A DNA stretch of 64,000 bases from Mycolicibacterium neoaurum ATCC 25795 (GCF_000691525.1 NZ_JMDW01000008.1:620001-684000), one strand, 5' to 3'. Counted from the stretch's first letter, positions 16,238-27,672 are shown. Notes: generated from the letters alone by a model not told the origin. Translations and numbers: made by a program.

Positions 16238-17461
16238 GTGAACGGGGTCACTGCGCCGATGTGGGTCGGTCTCCCGCTCGGGGTGGGGTTCGGCGCCATC
16301 GCCTCGTTATGGGGCATCGGCAATCCCGAGACGATCATCAGGGCTGCTCGACTGATCGACCGGTTGCTGCCGGCCTGCTTCCTGCTGGTCACCGCACTGG
16401 GTTCGGTTCTGCTCTACGGCCTGTATGCGTCCGGCGTGGCCATGCACTTCTCGCCCAAGCCGACCTACATCTATGGCGTGGTGTTGGGCGGGATTCTGTT
16501 CGGAGTCGGTCTTGCGCTCAGCGGCTACCTGCCGGGGACTGCGCTGATGGCGATCGGAGAAGGTCGCCGAGACGCCCTACTTGCGATTCCCGGCGGACTG
16601 CTGGGTGCATCGGCGTGGACGGCTCTCGCGGATACCGACTTCGGCCGATGGATCGTCTCCGACGCGAACTTCGGAGACGTGGTAGCGGGCGGCAACATAC
16701 ATGACGTGTCGCCGGCCCGTATGGTGGTCCTCGCGCTGCTCTATGCTGCTGCGGCATTGTGTGCGTTGTACTTTCTTCCGCGGTATCGCGCGAGCCGGCA
16801 TTGCTGCCTTCGGAGCATCCGGGGCGGTGAACCCGATAGCTATGATCGGCAGATGGCGATAGACACACATCGCTACCTGAACGAAGGGGCTCGGAGGCCC
16901 ATCGTCCGAAGAAACACACTCGCGCGTCTGTCCGAGCACTACGTGACCCGCCCGGGTTTTTTCGTTCGCGCAACGATTCTCGCCGGATCGGCGGTCGCCA
17001 TCCTGGGTGTGCTGGCTCTGTTCCTGCGCCAGCAATTCGGCCAGTCCACCACCTACTCGTGGGTGGTCGGCGTGCTGTTCATGCGAGACTCCGCCTACTC
17101 GCAGAATGTGTTCGCCACGATCGGCTGGGAACCGCTGGCCGATCTCGGGGTGCTGATCGGCGCGTTCTTGTCTGCGTACCTGTTCACCGGGCGTTTCACG
17201 GCGTTCGCGAAGGTGACTCCGCCGTCGTGGCGCAATCGTTTTGGCGACAACCCTCGCCTGCGCCAGGCTGCCGTCTTCGGTGGTTCCTTCCTCACGCTGC
17301 TCGGTGCGCGGATGGCCGGCGGATGCACCAGTGGGCACACCCTCAGTGGAGGGATTCAGTTATCCATCAGCGCATGGCTTTTCACAGCATCGCTGGCGGT
17401 TGCGGCGGTACTCACGGCACGCTTGGTCTATCGCGACGTTAGCTGCCGGGTTGACGCCTGA
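16238..17461 (+). CDS. YeeE/YedE-family sulfur (thiosulfate) transporter
   Basis: This 407-residue polytopic protein has about 9-10 membrane segments in two YeeE repeats. The C-terminal repeat carries the conserved AGGCTSGHTLSGG motif (~374-386). The N-terminal repeat has SGYLPGTALMAIGEG, where relatives usually have a Cys before PGT. YeeE proteins import thiosulfate or selenium/sulfur compounds by relaying them over conserved Cys. GTG start with GGAGG nearby. It is divergent from the rhodanese unit and shares operator 2, so it is probably part of the same sulfur response. A cytoplasmic loop (RHCCLRS) adds two Cys. Confidence 0.85.
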   Translation: MNGVTAPMWVGLPLGVGFGAIASLWGIGNPETIIRAARLIDRLLPACFLLVTALGSVLLYGLYASGVAMHFSPKPTYIYGVVLGGILFGVGLALSGYLPGTALMAIGEGRRDALLAIPGGLLGASAWTALADTDFGRWIVSDANFGDVVAGGNIHDVSPARMVVLALLYAAAALCALYFLPRYRASRHCCLRSIRGGEPDSYDRQMAIDTHRYLNEGARRPIVRRNTLARLSEHYVTRPGFFVRATILAGSAVAILGVLALFLRQQFGQSTTYSWVVGVLFMRDSAYSQNVFATIGWEPLADLGVLIGAFLSAYLFTGRFTAFAKVTPPSWRNRFGDNPRLRQAAVFGGSFLTLLGARMAGGCTSGHTLSGGIQLSISAWLFTASLAVAAVLTARLVYRDVSCRVDA

Positions 17462-17552
17462 GAAGCCCTCGACTGCAACGGTTTCAGTCCATTCGCGGTC
17501 CGATCCGCCCCGGTTGTGTCCGGAGGCTTCTCCGCTGGGGAAGGGCGGGCAC

Positions 17553-18220
17553 GTGAGTTCGAAGTCATCAAGGCGGTATCCAGACGAGTTGAAGCAGCGG
17601 GTGGTGCAGATGGTGGTCGCGCAGCGACCCACGACCTCGGACTGAAAAGCGATGGGCCGGATTGTTGACCTCCTGGGTCGGCACCGCTTCAACGGTGCGC
17701 AAATGGGTCCGCCAGGCCGAGATCGACTCCGGCGATCGGGCCGCCCAGAGCGCGGAGGAATCCGAGGTACTGCGCGCGCTGCGCCGCGAGAATGCCGAAC
17801 TCAAGCGAGCCAATGCGATCTTGAAAGCGGCATCGGCTTTCTTGGCCGCTGAACTCGCCCGCCCCACTCGGCAGGCGGCCGCGCCACGGTACTGCGCTGA
17901 CCTGTTGCGACGACCGTTCATTCCGGCAGATGCCATCAGTTTCGATTGAGAAAGTTCGTGCATGCGCTGTTGCACAACGGATTGCAGGAATCGATTGGCC
18001 GCGTCGGTCCATTCGGAGACCGCGGCGCGATGGAGTCGTTCTACGCACTTCTGCAACGCAACGTGCTCGACCGCCACCGATGGTCCACCCGCGCCGAACT
18101 ACGCCTGGCGATCGTGACCTGAATCGAAAGGACCTACCACCGATGCCGCCGGCAACGCGTCGTTGGCTGACTCACCCCGATAGAGTTCGAGTTGCTCCAC
18201 GCACCAATCGCAGCCGCGGC
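17553..18220 (+). pseudogene. Degenerate IS3-family element (orfA + orfB fragments)
   Basis: orfA begins SSKSSRRYPDELKQRVVQMV, a typical IS3 HTH start, then hits a TGA at 17643-17645. The remainder (VGTASTVRKWVRQAEIDSG, RRENAELKRANAILKAASAF) continues in another frame. Most of orfB is missing. Its C-terminus survives from about 17970 as SIGRVGPFGDRGAMESFYAL, LLQRNVLDRHRWSTRAELRL and LTPIEFELLHAPIAAAA, but is broken by two in-frame TGA codons near 18119 and 18168. The element cannot transpose. It separates the YeeE gene from the CsoR-like regulator. Terminal inverted repeats were not recognised. Confidence 0.85.
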
Positions 18221-18432
18221 TGACATTCACACCCGACGAGTCAACTGAACCCGGGGCAGACCTGACCTCGCACAGTGTGCGACCGTATAGTCTCCGCATG
18301 GGCCGGTGACGCAAGCGTGCTTATGCCGTCCTGCCGATCTGAGATCCTGATCGGGATGCAGGCTGGCCGTCTGGAGATTGTCGAATTCCCTAGGGCGTTT
18401 CGTGGCGGCAGCTCACGCCTGCGATGTACAGC

Positions 18433-21555
<3,123 letters not shown>

Positions 21556-21559
<4 letters not shown>

Positions 21560-21984
21560 GCGGCTTTCGCCAGACACGAGATCTGTGCGTCATGCCCGGT
21601 CGCCGACTGTTCGGCCTTCACGACACCGTTGACGGTTATCCGGCACCCGATGTTCGAACCGTCGCCCTGGGCAACCACGCTCGCCAGTACTGCTGGTGTA
21701 GTCGTCGTGATCGTCAATGTCCATGGCAGAGAGGTGAAGTCGACCTGGTGTGCTGTGGCGCCCATATCGAGGTAGCTCACGCTCCCCGCCGTCCCGGCGG
21801 GGCCGTAGACGTCGTAGGTCACATGCTTGACGAAGGTGGGATCGAGCGGCTGGGCACCTCGTCCGGTGGCGGAGAAGATCGGCTCGGACCCGAACGCGTC
21901 GCGGAGGTGTACCACGGCCACACCGCCGATGGCGACGGCGATGGATACCGTGAGCGGCACCCACGCTTTCACGAGCATGTTCAC
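21556..21984 (-). CDS. MmpS-family accessory protein
   Basis: This 142-residue protein has one N-terminal membrane helix (LVKAWVPLTVSIAVAIGGVAVVHL shortened here to its core) followed by a periplasmic beta-rich domain ([39 protein letters not shown]). This matches MmpS proteins, which work with a partner MmpL. GTG 21984 (MNMLVKAW) is chosen because AAGGGA is 9 nt upstream; ATG 21978 is possible. It is coupled to mmpL by ATGA. A near-identical 5' copy lies 2 kb away (23820-24172). Operator 4 is 149 bp upstream. Confidence 0.9.
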
Positions 21985-22149
21985 AGCGATGTTCCCTTCG
22001 TTGGTGCGGGTTACGCACAAGCGAGATGAAAAGCGTTCCGCCCTGGCTGTGCCACGTCCGGCCGCATTCGCACGGCATCGGGCGCACCTGAACGGACAAA
22101 TCGGGACTGGCGATCCGATTCCAGATTTATACCATACCCCCTAGGGTAC
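21734..22149. repeat. Direct repeat copy A (mmpS 5' part and promoter)
   Basis: This stretch, from within mmpS to its upstream operator, is repeated almost base for base at 23820-24172. Copy A has about 60 extra bases between the mmpS start and the operator. The rest differs by scattered substitutions only. It marks a duplication of an mmpS-mmpL locus together with its control region. Confidence 0.88.
22134..22149. promoter_or_regulatory. CsoR/CstR-type operator 4 (mmpS-mmpL promoter)
   Basis: ATACCCCCTAGGGTAC has 5-bp perfect arms TACCC and GGGTA around CCTA. It follows an AT-rich GATTTATACC element and lies 149 bp upstream of mmpS. It is shared with the second mmpS copy. Confidence 0.68.
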
Positions 22150-22309
22150 TGCTTTCGATAGCATCCGCCGAGGGCGGATGGCTGATATCTGGCCAACAGC
22201 TAGTGCCAACCCAAATGACGTACCTGCTGGTCCTCGAACTTGTCGCTGAGGCCGCACCCGTCACGCACCGTCTACCGCGCCGCGGTCGACCTCTGCGCAT
22301 GCATCACCT
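22150..22309. other. Gap between mmpS operator and hypothetical gene
   Basis: No convincing gene, RNA or terminator is seen in this stretch between operator 4 and the stop codon of the minus-strand hypothetical protein. An ATCCGCC-GAG-GGCGGAT inverted repeat near 22162-22178 could terminate transcription of that gene. Confidence 0.35.
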
Positions 22310-22768
22310 CTAGTGCTGGGCGTCGAGCAGGGTGCTCAATCGCGCAGCGAGGGCGAGCCCTTCGTGATCCAGTCCGTCGCAGATATCTGCGCAAACCTCT
22401 GCGCGTGAGCTTCTTTCGAACGCGAATCCCCAGACAGCGGGAGCGACGGCATCAGCGAGGTGCCTGCGCGCGCAGTCCTCGACAACCGCAGTGAGGTCGC
22501 CATAGCCGCAGCGACGCAGGGCGACGTTGATTTCGTCCCGGACTCTGGAGTAGGTATGTCGCGCATACACCTCACCGGGAATCTGGTCACCTCGGCAGTC
22601 GCCGAGATGCCCGCTGGCGGTATCGAACAGGCCACGGGCGAATCGTTCGAAGCTCGCGTATCCCGCTCCTGTGGTGACGGTCGATATCCAGGCAGCGAGC
22701 CGGGCCCGTTGGCTCGCACCCAGTTGGGGCCGCACAGTGCGGAATCGTTGCGAGAACCGCGGGGTCAT
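22310..22768 (-). CDS. Hypothetical protein, 152 aa
   Basis: I do not recognise this 152-residue protein. It starts MTPRFSQRFRTVRPQLGASQ, is mostly helical and soluble, and has three Cys in DCRGDQIPG, RRCGYGDLT and EDCARRHLADAV, with a further CADICDG near the C-terminus. There is no signal peptide or membrane segment. Codon use is similar to its neighbours. It lies downstream of the DUF732-DUF5078 pair on the same strand (115-bp gap) and may be in the same transcript. A spurious frame cannot be excluded. Confidence 0.5.
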   Translation of the reverse strand: MTPRFSQRFRTVRPQLGASQRARLAAWISTVTTGAGYASFERFARGLFDTASGHLGDCRGDQIPGEVYARHTYSRVRDEINVALRRCGYGDLTAVVEDCARRHLADAVAPAVWGFAFERSSRAEVCADICDGLDHEGLALAARLSTLLDAQH

Positions 22769-22883
22769 GGCCGCGACGTGGCATTTCCGGGCGCTGGGCT
22801 TCGGAAAAGGTTGGCGGGGGCGTTTTCGGGGGCCCCACTGCCTTGCCGAATCACCAGGTTCCCGCCGGTCTGGGGCCGGGTGA

Positions 22884-23372
22884 TCACCACACCCATACCG
22901 AGGCGTCGTCTGGTGCGTAGTTCGCGCAGATGTCGGTGGTATGCGCCGCTACGCCTTTGTTGTTGAAGAAGATCTTCGCCCAGTTGGGCCAGTTCCAGGA
23001 CAGCTGTTCGTAGAACGCGTTGGTGGCGGTGTTCTCCGAGTATGCGCGCCGCCCCGCGTAATCCATGGAGTAGAACCAATGGATGCGGTCACGCACCGCC
23101 CGCTGCACCTCTGGCGATTTGTTGTTGTAGTCGGTCATGTATCGCTCGTAGTAGACCGGTTCGACATCCCTTGCGGCGGCGAGGATCTGCTCAGCGGTGC
23201 ACGTCGTGTGCAGCATGCGTCGCGGTATCGGGTAGTCCTCGGTGGCGTCGGCGCGAGTGAGTGCCGCGACTGCAACGGCGAAGGCCGCGAGCAGTACGAT
23301 GATGGCCAGAACCGTGCCGATTGCACGCAACGCTCGCACCAGCCATGGGCGTTCAGGGTCGCGCGGCGGCAT
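22884..23372 (-). CDS. DUF5078-type mycobacterial membrane-anchored protein
   Basis: This 162-residue protein has a basic N-terminus, one membrane helix (AIGTVLAIIVLLAAFAVAVA, ~17-36), and an extracytoplasmic domain with conserved DYPIPRRMLHTTCTAEQILA and a CANYAPDDASVWVW tail. Two Cys in the domain could form a disulfide. This fits the mycobacterial DUF5078 family, function unknown. ATG 23372 is chosen; it overlaps the DUF732 gene end by 20 bp, so the two are coupled. The long upstream extension is only the overlap with the DUF732 gene. Confidence 0.78.
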   Translation of the reverse strand: MPPRDPERPWLVRALRAIGTVLAIIVLLAAFAVAVAALTRADATEDYPIPRRMLHTTCTAEQILAAARDVEPVYYERYMTDYNNKSPEVQRAVRDRIHWFYSMDYAGRRAYSENTATNAFYEQLSWNWPNWAKIFFNNKGVAAHTTDICANYAPDDASVWVW

Positions 23373-23682
23373 CGAGCCGGCCGAGCTGGTGTGGGCAGTA
23401 CGTTCGCATTCCAGCGGCCAGGAACTGCCACGCCTGCTCCGTCGAGGTGCTCCTGTCGAGATTGGTGTGGACGAATGCAGCTGCGTCATGAGCATTTTCA
23501 TCGACTCCTCGATCCATTCGTTTACAGGCGATCTTGGCCAGCCAGGCGTTGTAGTCGCGTTGACCGTAGATGCCGTAGGTGTGCAGGTCGCGCGCGAAAT
23601 CGGTGTCGCGGTCCGCCGCTGCCGATGGGGCGAGTGTCACCGCCGCTGCGAGGACGCCGGTGATCAACGACGGCCACTTCAT
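23353..23682 (-). CDS. DUF732 secreted protein
   Basis: This 109-residue protein begins with a signal peptide ([23 protein letters not shown]). The DUF732 core follows: [34 protein letters not shown] and [12 protein letters not shown], with the two family Cys that form a disulfide. DUF732 proteins are small exported mycobacterial proteins of unknown function. AGGGGTGACGTC precedes the ATG. The ATG overlaps the TGA of the mmpL remnant (ATGA), so this gene was originally translated directly after an mmpL. Confidence 0.85.
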   Translation of the reverse strand: MKWPSLITGVLAAAVTLAPSAAADRDTDFARDLHTYGIYGQRDYNAWLAKIACKRMDRGVDENAHDAAAFVHTNLDRSTSTEQAWQFLAAGMRTYCPHQLGRLDAAARP

Positions 23683-24070
23683 GACGTCACCCCTGCCGTT
23701 GGATCGGTTTGCAGCCGTGGCGGATTGGGCCACGGAGCGGGTACCGGCCGCACCCGGATCCGTTGTGGCCACCAGAACCATCGGCCGAGCAGGTTTGCAA
23801 TCGACGGCGTCATGAACGAGTGAAGTCGACCTGGTGCGCCGTGGCGCCCATATCGAGATAGCTCACGCTCCCCGCCGTCCCGGCGGGGCCGTAGACGTCG
23901 TAGGTCACATGCTTGACGAAGGTGGGATCGAGCGGCTGGGCGCCCCGTCCGGTGGCGGAGAAGATCGGCTCGGACCCAAACGCGTCGCGCAGGTGCACCA
24001 CGGCCACGCTACCGATGGCGACGGCGATGGATACCGTGAGCGGCACCCACGCTTTCACGAGCATGTTCAC
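23679..24070 (-). pseudogene. mmpS'-'mmpL deletion fusion
   Basis: The 5' part is a near copy of mmpS (to ...[11 protein letters not shown]), starting GTG at 24070. At about 23821 the sequence switches to the 3' end of an mmpL ([20 protein letters not shown], compare [20 protein letters not shown] in the intact gene). The junction is out of frame, so mmpS stops at 23810-23812 after RS. About 46 codons of mmpL tail continue to TGA at 23679-23681. Roughly 2.9 kb are missing relative to the intact pair. The promoter with operator 5 is kept. An 86-residue truncated MmpS could still be made. Confidence 0.85.
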
Positions 24071-24172
24071 AGCGATGTTCCCTTCGTTGGTGCGGGTTAC
24101 GCACAAGCGATGACGAAAGTCGTTCCGCCTTGGCGATCCGATTTCAGATTTATACCATACCCCCTAGGGTAA
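23820..24172. repeat. Direct repeat copy B (mmpS 5' part and promoter)
   Basis: Near-identical to 21734-22149 (copy A), including the mmpS signal/membrane segment, ribosome site and the CsoR-type operator. It lacks about 60 bases of the copy A leader. The sharp right end at 23820 is the mmpS/mmpL deletion junction. Confidence 0.88.
24157..24172. promoter_or_regulatory. CsoR/CstR-type operator 5
   Basis: ATACCCCCTAGGGTAA, with perfect TACCC/GGGTA arms, lies 86 bp upstream of the truncated mmpS and 65 bp upstream of the plus-strand small membrane protein. It may control the remnant transcript that runs into DUF732-DUF5078, and possibly the divergent esterase unit. Confidence 0.65.
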
Positions 24173-24237
24173 TCTTGCGAGCCGCGTAGCCGGCCGCATC
24201 GGCCGACGAGGGAGATTCAGCCAGCCGGCGGAGGGAG

Positions 24238-24453
24238 ATGGCCGAATGGCCGATGCCGGGGCGTGTTCTGGGCGACAAGGCTGGCGTCGTGAAGAAGACC
24301 AGGCACCCGGCGACATCATCCCCACGGTCGGACGCACGTGCGCGCGCCGCTGCCATTGTGGTGGTGGTCGCCTCGATGGTCATCACGCTGGTGATAGTGA
24401 TCGGCATTCATCTGCTGCGGGCGAACGGCTTGCTCGCCCCTGGTGCCCGGTAG
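24238..24453 (+). CDS. Small single-pass membrane protein (start uncertain)
   Basis: This frame of up to 71 residues has a basic N-terminal half (VKKTRHPATSSPRSDARARA) and one strong membrane helix (AAAIVVVVASMVITLVIVIG) with a short tail. The first ATG (24238) has GGAGGG too close for good initiation. A GTG at 24289 would give a 55-residue protein starting MKKTRHP. The stop at 24451-24453 lies 7 nt before the likely esterase start, suggesting a shared transcript. No family recognised; it could be a partner of the membrane esterase. Confidence 0.45.
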   Translation: MAEWPMPGRVLGDKAGVVKKTRHPATSSPRSDARARAAAIVVVVASMVITLVIVIGIHLLRANGLLAPGAR

Positions 24454-24460
24454 CCGACCG

Positions 24461-25768
24461 ATGCTCGATTGGTCGCTACTGAGCGGTCCGGCACCGGTGG
24501 CGTTGTCGGTCATGGCGATAGCGGCGGGGATCTGGCTCGTGGTGCGGATGTATCGCGCTGCGCAGTCACCACGAGTGATCGTCAAGACATTCGTGGTGTG
24601 TGTGGCGACGGCCGTGGGGGTGCCGATGATCGGCGTCTACCTGGTGCGTGACGTGTGGGCGATTTTTCCCGACCGATTGCCGGTCTCGGTGTACGTCTGG
24701 TTGGGGGCGGTCGTCCTCGCGGTGTCCCTTGCCGTCGCGGTCATGACCTTGCGTGTCTCACCGGGACGCTCGGCCATCACCGTCGTGACCGCGGTGGTGA
24801 TCGTGGCAGCGTGTCTCAACCAGATCAATATGGTGTTCGCCGCGTATCCGACCGTGCGGGATGCTCTCGGGATCACCCGCGTCGACGACATCATGCTTCC
24901 TGATCGACATCAGAAGTCCCTGCCGGTGAGCGCGCACGGTCCGTTGGACAAGATGTGGGCGAGTCCGGCAGGACTCAGCCGGCGTGGCAAGATCACCTCG
25001 GCGGCGATACCGGCGACCGTGTCGGGCTTCGCCGCCCGGCCCGCCCGGATCTATCTGCCGCCGGCGTACTTCACCGACGTTCCGCCACGGCTACCGGTGC
25101 TGGTCTTGATAGCGGGACAACCGGGAGGCCCCCAGGACTGGATCAGTGCCGGAAAGCTGCCACAGATCATGGACGCCTTTGCCGCCGCGCACAACGGTCT
25201 GGCGCCGGTGGTGGTGGTCCCCGACGCGACCGGAAGCCAGCTGGGTGACCCGCTGTGCCTCGATTCGCGCCGCGGGAACAGCGCCGCCTACCTGGCCATC
25301 GACGTGCCGGCATGGATAAAGGCCAGGTTGACAGTCGATGTTCGACCGACGGCGTGGGCGGTGGCGGGAGCGTCCTACGGCGGTACCTGCGCGCTTCAGT
25401 TGGCCACCAACCATCCCGCGGTCTACCCGACATTCATCGACATCGCCGGTACCGCGGAACCGTCGCTCGGTGACCGAGCACGGACCGTGATGGAGGCGTT
25501 CGGAGGTGATGAGCGTCGATTCGAACAGGTCAATCCAATTGACATACTGCGCCGACAGCGCTTCTCCGGCAGCGCGGGTGCGATCGTGATCGGTAGCTCA
25601 GATCGGGACAACAGGCCAGATGCCGACAGGGTGCTCGAGGCCATCAGAGCCGCCGGAATGGATGGCCACCTCACCGAGGTGCCGGGCGCTCATGACTGGC
25701 GAGCGTTCTCAGCGGGCCTGTCGGTCGAGCTCCCTTGGGTCGCCCGCCGTGTCGGGCTCACCGGTTAG
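24461..25768 (+). CDS. Membrane-anchored esterase (PF00756-type alpha/beta hydrolase)
   Basis: This 435-residue protein has four N-terminal membrane helices (ALSVMAIAAGIWLVVRM; VVCVATAVGVPMIGVYLV; VWLGAVVLAVSLAVAVM; AITVVTAVVIVAACLN). An extracytoplasmic esterase domain (~150-435) follows, with the nucleophile elbow VAGASYGGTCALQ and the catalytic His in VPGAHDWRAFS. It resembles the antigen-85/mycolyltransferase-like esterase group with an integral-membrane N-terminus, as found in Corynebacteriales. A GTG at 24443 would add six residues and overlap the preceding small gene. A response regulator follows 142 bp downstream. Substrate unknown, perhaps a cell-envelope lipid. Confidence 0.85.
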   Translation: MLDWSLLSGPAPVALSVMAIAAGIWLVVRMYRAAQSPRVIVKTFVVCVATAVGVPMIGVYLVRDVWAIFPDRLPVSVYVWLGAVVLAVSLAVAVMTLRVSPGRSAITVVTAVVIVAACLNQINMVFAAYPTVRDALGITRVDDIMLPDRHQKSLPVSAHGPLDKMWASPAGLSRRGKITSAAIPATVSGFAARPARIYLPPAYFTDVPPRLPVLVLIAGQPGGPQDWISAGKLPQIMDAFAAAHNGLAPVVVVPDATGSQLGDPLCLDSRRGNSAAYLAIDVPAWIKARLTVDVRPTAWAVAGASYGGTCALQLATNHPAVYPTFIDIAGTAEPSLGDRARTVMEAFGGDERRFEQVNPIDILRRQRFSGSAGAIVIGSSDRDNRPDADRVLEAIRAAGMDGHLTEVPGAHDWRAFSAGLSVELPWVARRVGLTG

Positions 25769-25910
25769 CGCCGTGACAACCATCCGCGTAGGCGAATCTC
25801 GCGACCATCCGGCTGTGAAGGCGGTGGACCGGGCCGGTGTGATCGTCGTCCGGGGTTACCGTGGGGGCCGGAACATTCGCAATGGCGACTGCAGCGTGGA
25901 GGAGGTCCCC

Positions 25911-26573
25911 GTGCCCAGGGTGGTGATCGTCGACGACGAAGCACTGATCCGATCCGGGTTCGAGCTGATTCTGTCGGCGGTTGCCGATATCGAGGTGGTC
26001 GGCACGTCCGACGGAGTGGGTGCTCTCGCCGTGATTCGTGAACACCAGCCCGATGTTGTACTGCTGGACATCCGGATGCCGGGCAAGGACGGCCTGACCG
26101 TGCTGTCCGAGTTGCAGCGACTGCCGTCGCCGCCCGCGGTGGCCATGCTCACCACCTTCAACGCAGACGAGTACATCGCCGCCGCATTGCGCGCGGGCGC
26201 CTCGGGATACCTGCTGAAAGATACTGATCCCGAACAACTCCCGCATATGATACGCAGCCTGGCTGCCGGTGGTCTCGTGCTGTCGGGCGGCGTCGGTCCC
26301 AAGGTGATCTCGGGTTACCTCGATGATCCCGTCGATTCAGACGCGGCCCAGCGACTGCAGGCATTGACCGATCGTGAAACCGAGGTGCTGCAGTTGCTGG
26401 CACGCGGCCATTCCAACGGCGAGATCGCGGGGACGCTCTACACCAGTGTCGGCACCGTGAAGGATCAGGTCAGTTCGATCCTGTCCAAGCTGGGGGTCAG
26501 GAGTCGGGTCGAAGCCGCCATCCTCGCTCAGCGCGCCGGCGTCCTCGACGGTGGCGACCAACGTGCCCACTAG
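25911..26573 (+). CDS. NarL/LuxR-family response regulator
   Basis: This 220-residue protein has a receiver domain (PRVVIVDDEALIRSGFELIL; phospho-acceptor Asp in VVLLDIRMPGKDG; Lys in YLLKDTDPEQ). A C-terminal LuxR HTH follows (LTDRETEVLQLLARGHSNGE, then TVKDQVSSILSKLGV). GTG 25911 with GGAGG 5-6 nt upstream is the proper start; the long upstream extension crosses the end of the esterase gene and is not real. It overlaps the histidine kinase by 23 nt, making a two-component pair. Confidence 0.93.
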   Translation: MPRVVIVDDEALIRSGFELILSAVADIEVVGTSDGVGALAVIREHQPDVVLLDIRMPGKDGLTVLSELQRLPSPPAVAMLTTFNADEYIAAALRAGASGYLLKDTDPEQLPHMIRSLAAGGLVLSGGVGPKVISGYLDDPVDSDAAQRLQALTDRETEVLQLLARGHSNGEIAGTLYTSVGTVKDQVSSILSKLGVRSRVEAAILAQRAGVLDGGDQRAH

Positions 26574-27672
26574 GTGGCCACAGTCGGGCCAACGCCTGCT
26601 GATCCATGTGCTGCTCATCGGACTTGCCGGCGCCGATGTCGTACTCAATGGGCTCGACGGGGGCTACTCGAAGAGTGAGATGGCCCTCGCGATCGTCGCT
26701 GTAGCCGCCCTGATGGTGCGTAATCGATTTCCCTATCTCGCCTTCGCCGCGACCATCCCGGCGCTCGTGGTGGGTTCGGCGGTCGTCGCGGCACTCATCG
26801 CGCTCTACACAGTCGCCGAACAGCGCACCAGCCGGGTGCGCATATATGGCTGTGCGGCAGTGGTTTTCATGTGTTACACCAGTGTCTGGGAGACGCCGTA
26901 CTCCAATGCCAGTCGCTTACTCGACATTGTCTACGCCATCTTGTTCACCGGCGCTCCACTGCTTCTCGGGCTGCTCGTGCGTGCGCGGGCGGAGCTGTCG
27001 GCCAAATTGGTAGAGATCGACCGGGCCCATCGACACGAGCAGGAACTGATCGTCGACAAGGCTTTGGCGCGGGAACGCACCAACTTGTCCAGAGAGATGC
27101 ACGATGTGGTGTCGCATCAGGTGAGCTTGATCGCGGTGCAGGCGGGTGCGCTTCAGGTGACGGCACCGGATGAGGCGACCGCGAGAACAGCGCGGACCAT
27201 CCGGAAGCTCAGCGTGCAGACGCTCGACGAACTACGCGACATGGTCAGCGTGCTACGGGCATCGGGTGAACATCCCGAGGGCCTCGACCCGCCACCTGGT
27301 ATCGACGACGTCGATGCGCTGGTGGCCAACTCGGGGATCGCCATCGAGGTCAACGCCGATATCGACCCTGCGGTACGAACTTCCGCGGCAGTGCAACGAG
27401 CCATTTACCGGGTGGTCCAAGAGGGCTTGACGAACATCGCCAAACACGCGCCGGGGGCGCCCGCGACCTTGGAGCTCAGTATCACCACCCAGCGAGTGAG
27501 TGTGACCTTGACGAATGCCGCGCCGACGCGGACGCCCGATCGCTTGCCCAGCGACCGCTACGGTCTGCTGGGGTTGCGTGAACGCGCTGAACTTCTCGGC
27601 GGGGCGCTGTCTTCCGGTCCGCTGGCAGACGGGGGATACCAACTGTCGTTGTACCTGCCGCTACCCGGGTGA
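26551..27672 (+). CDS. NarL-partner sensor histidine kinase
   Basis: This 373-residue protein has about five N-terminal membrane helices, then a HisKA_3 dimerisation box SREMHDVVSHQVSLIAVQAG with the phospho-His, and a HATPase domain (VVQEGLTNIAKHAPGAPATL; YGLLGLRERAELLGG). No large extracellular loop is present, so it probably senses a membrane or intramembrane signal. Overlap with the response regulator gene fixes it as the cognate pair. The membrane esterase just upstream could be a target or a source of the signal. Confidence 0.92.
   Translation: MATNVPTRWPQSGQRLLIHVLLIGLAGADVVLNGLDGGYSKSEMALAIVAVAALMVRNRFPYLAFAATIPALVVGSAVVAALIALYTVAEQRTSRVRIYGCAAVVFMCYTSVWETPYSNASRLLDIVYAILFTGAPLLLGLLVRARAELSAKLVEIDRAHRHEQELIVDKALARERTNLSREMHDVVSHQVSLIAVQAGALQVTAPDEATARTARTIRKLSVQTLDELRDMVSVLRASGEHPEGLDPPPGIDDVDALVANSGIAIEVNADIDPAVRTSAAVQRAIYRVVQEGLTNIAKHAPGAPATLELSITTQRVSVTLTNAAPTRTPDRLPSDRYGLLGLRERAELLGGALSSGPLADGGYQLSLYLPLPG

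Noticed and set aside
17553..18220. Active transposase
   Set aside because: Internal stops, frame changes and loss of most of orfB including catalytic Asp residues.
23810..24070. Second MmpS as a normal functional gene
   Set aside because: It stops about 55 residues early at a junction with mmpL sequence in another frame.
24246..24482. Alternative 78-codon frame over the small membrane gene
   Set aside because: Product is Arg/Gly/His-rich without structure; the overlapping frame has a clear membrane helix.
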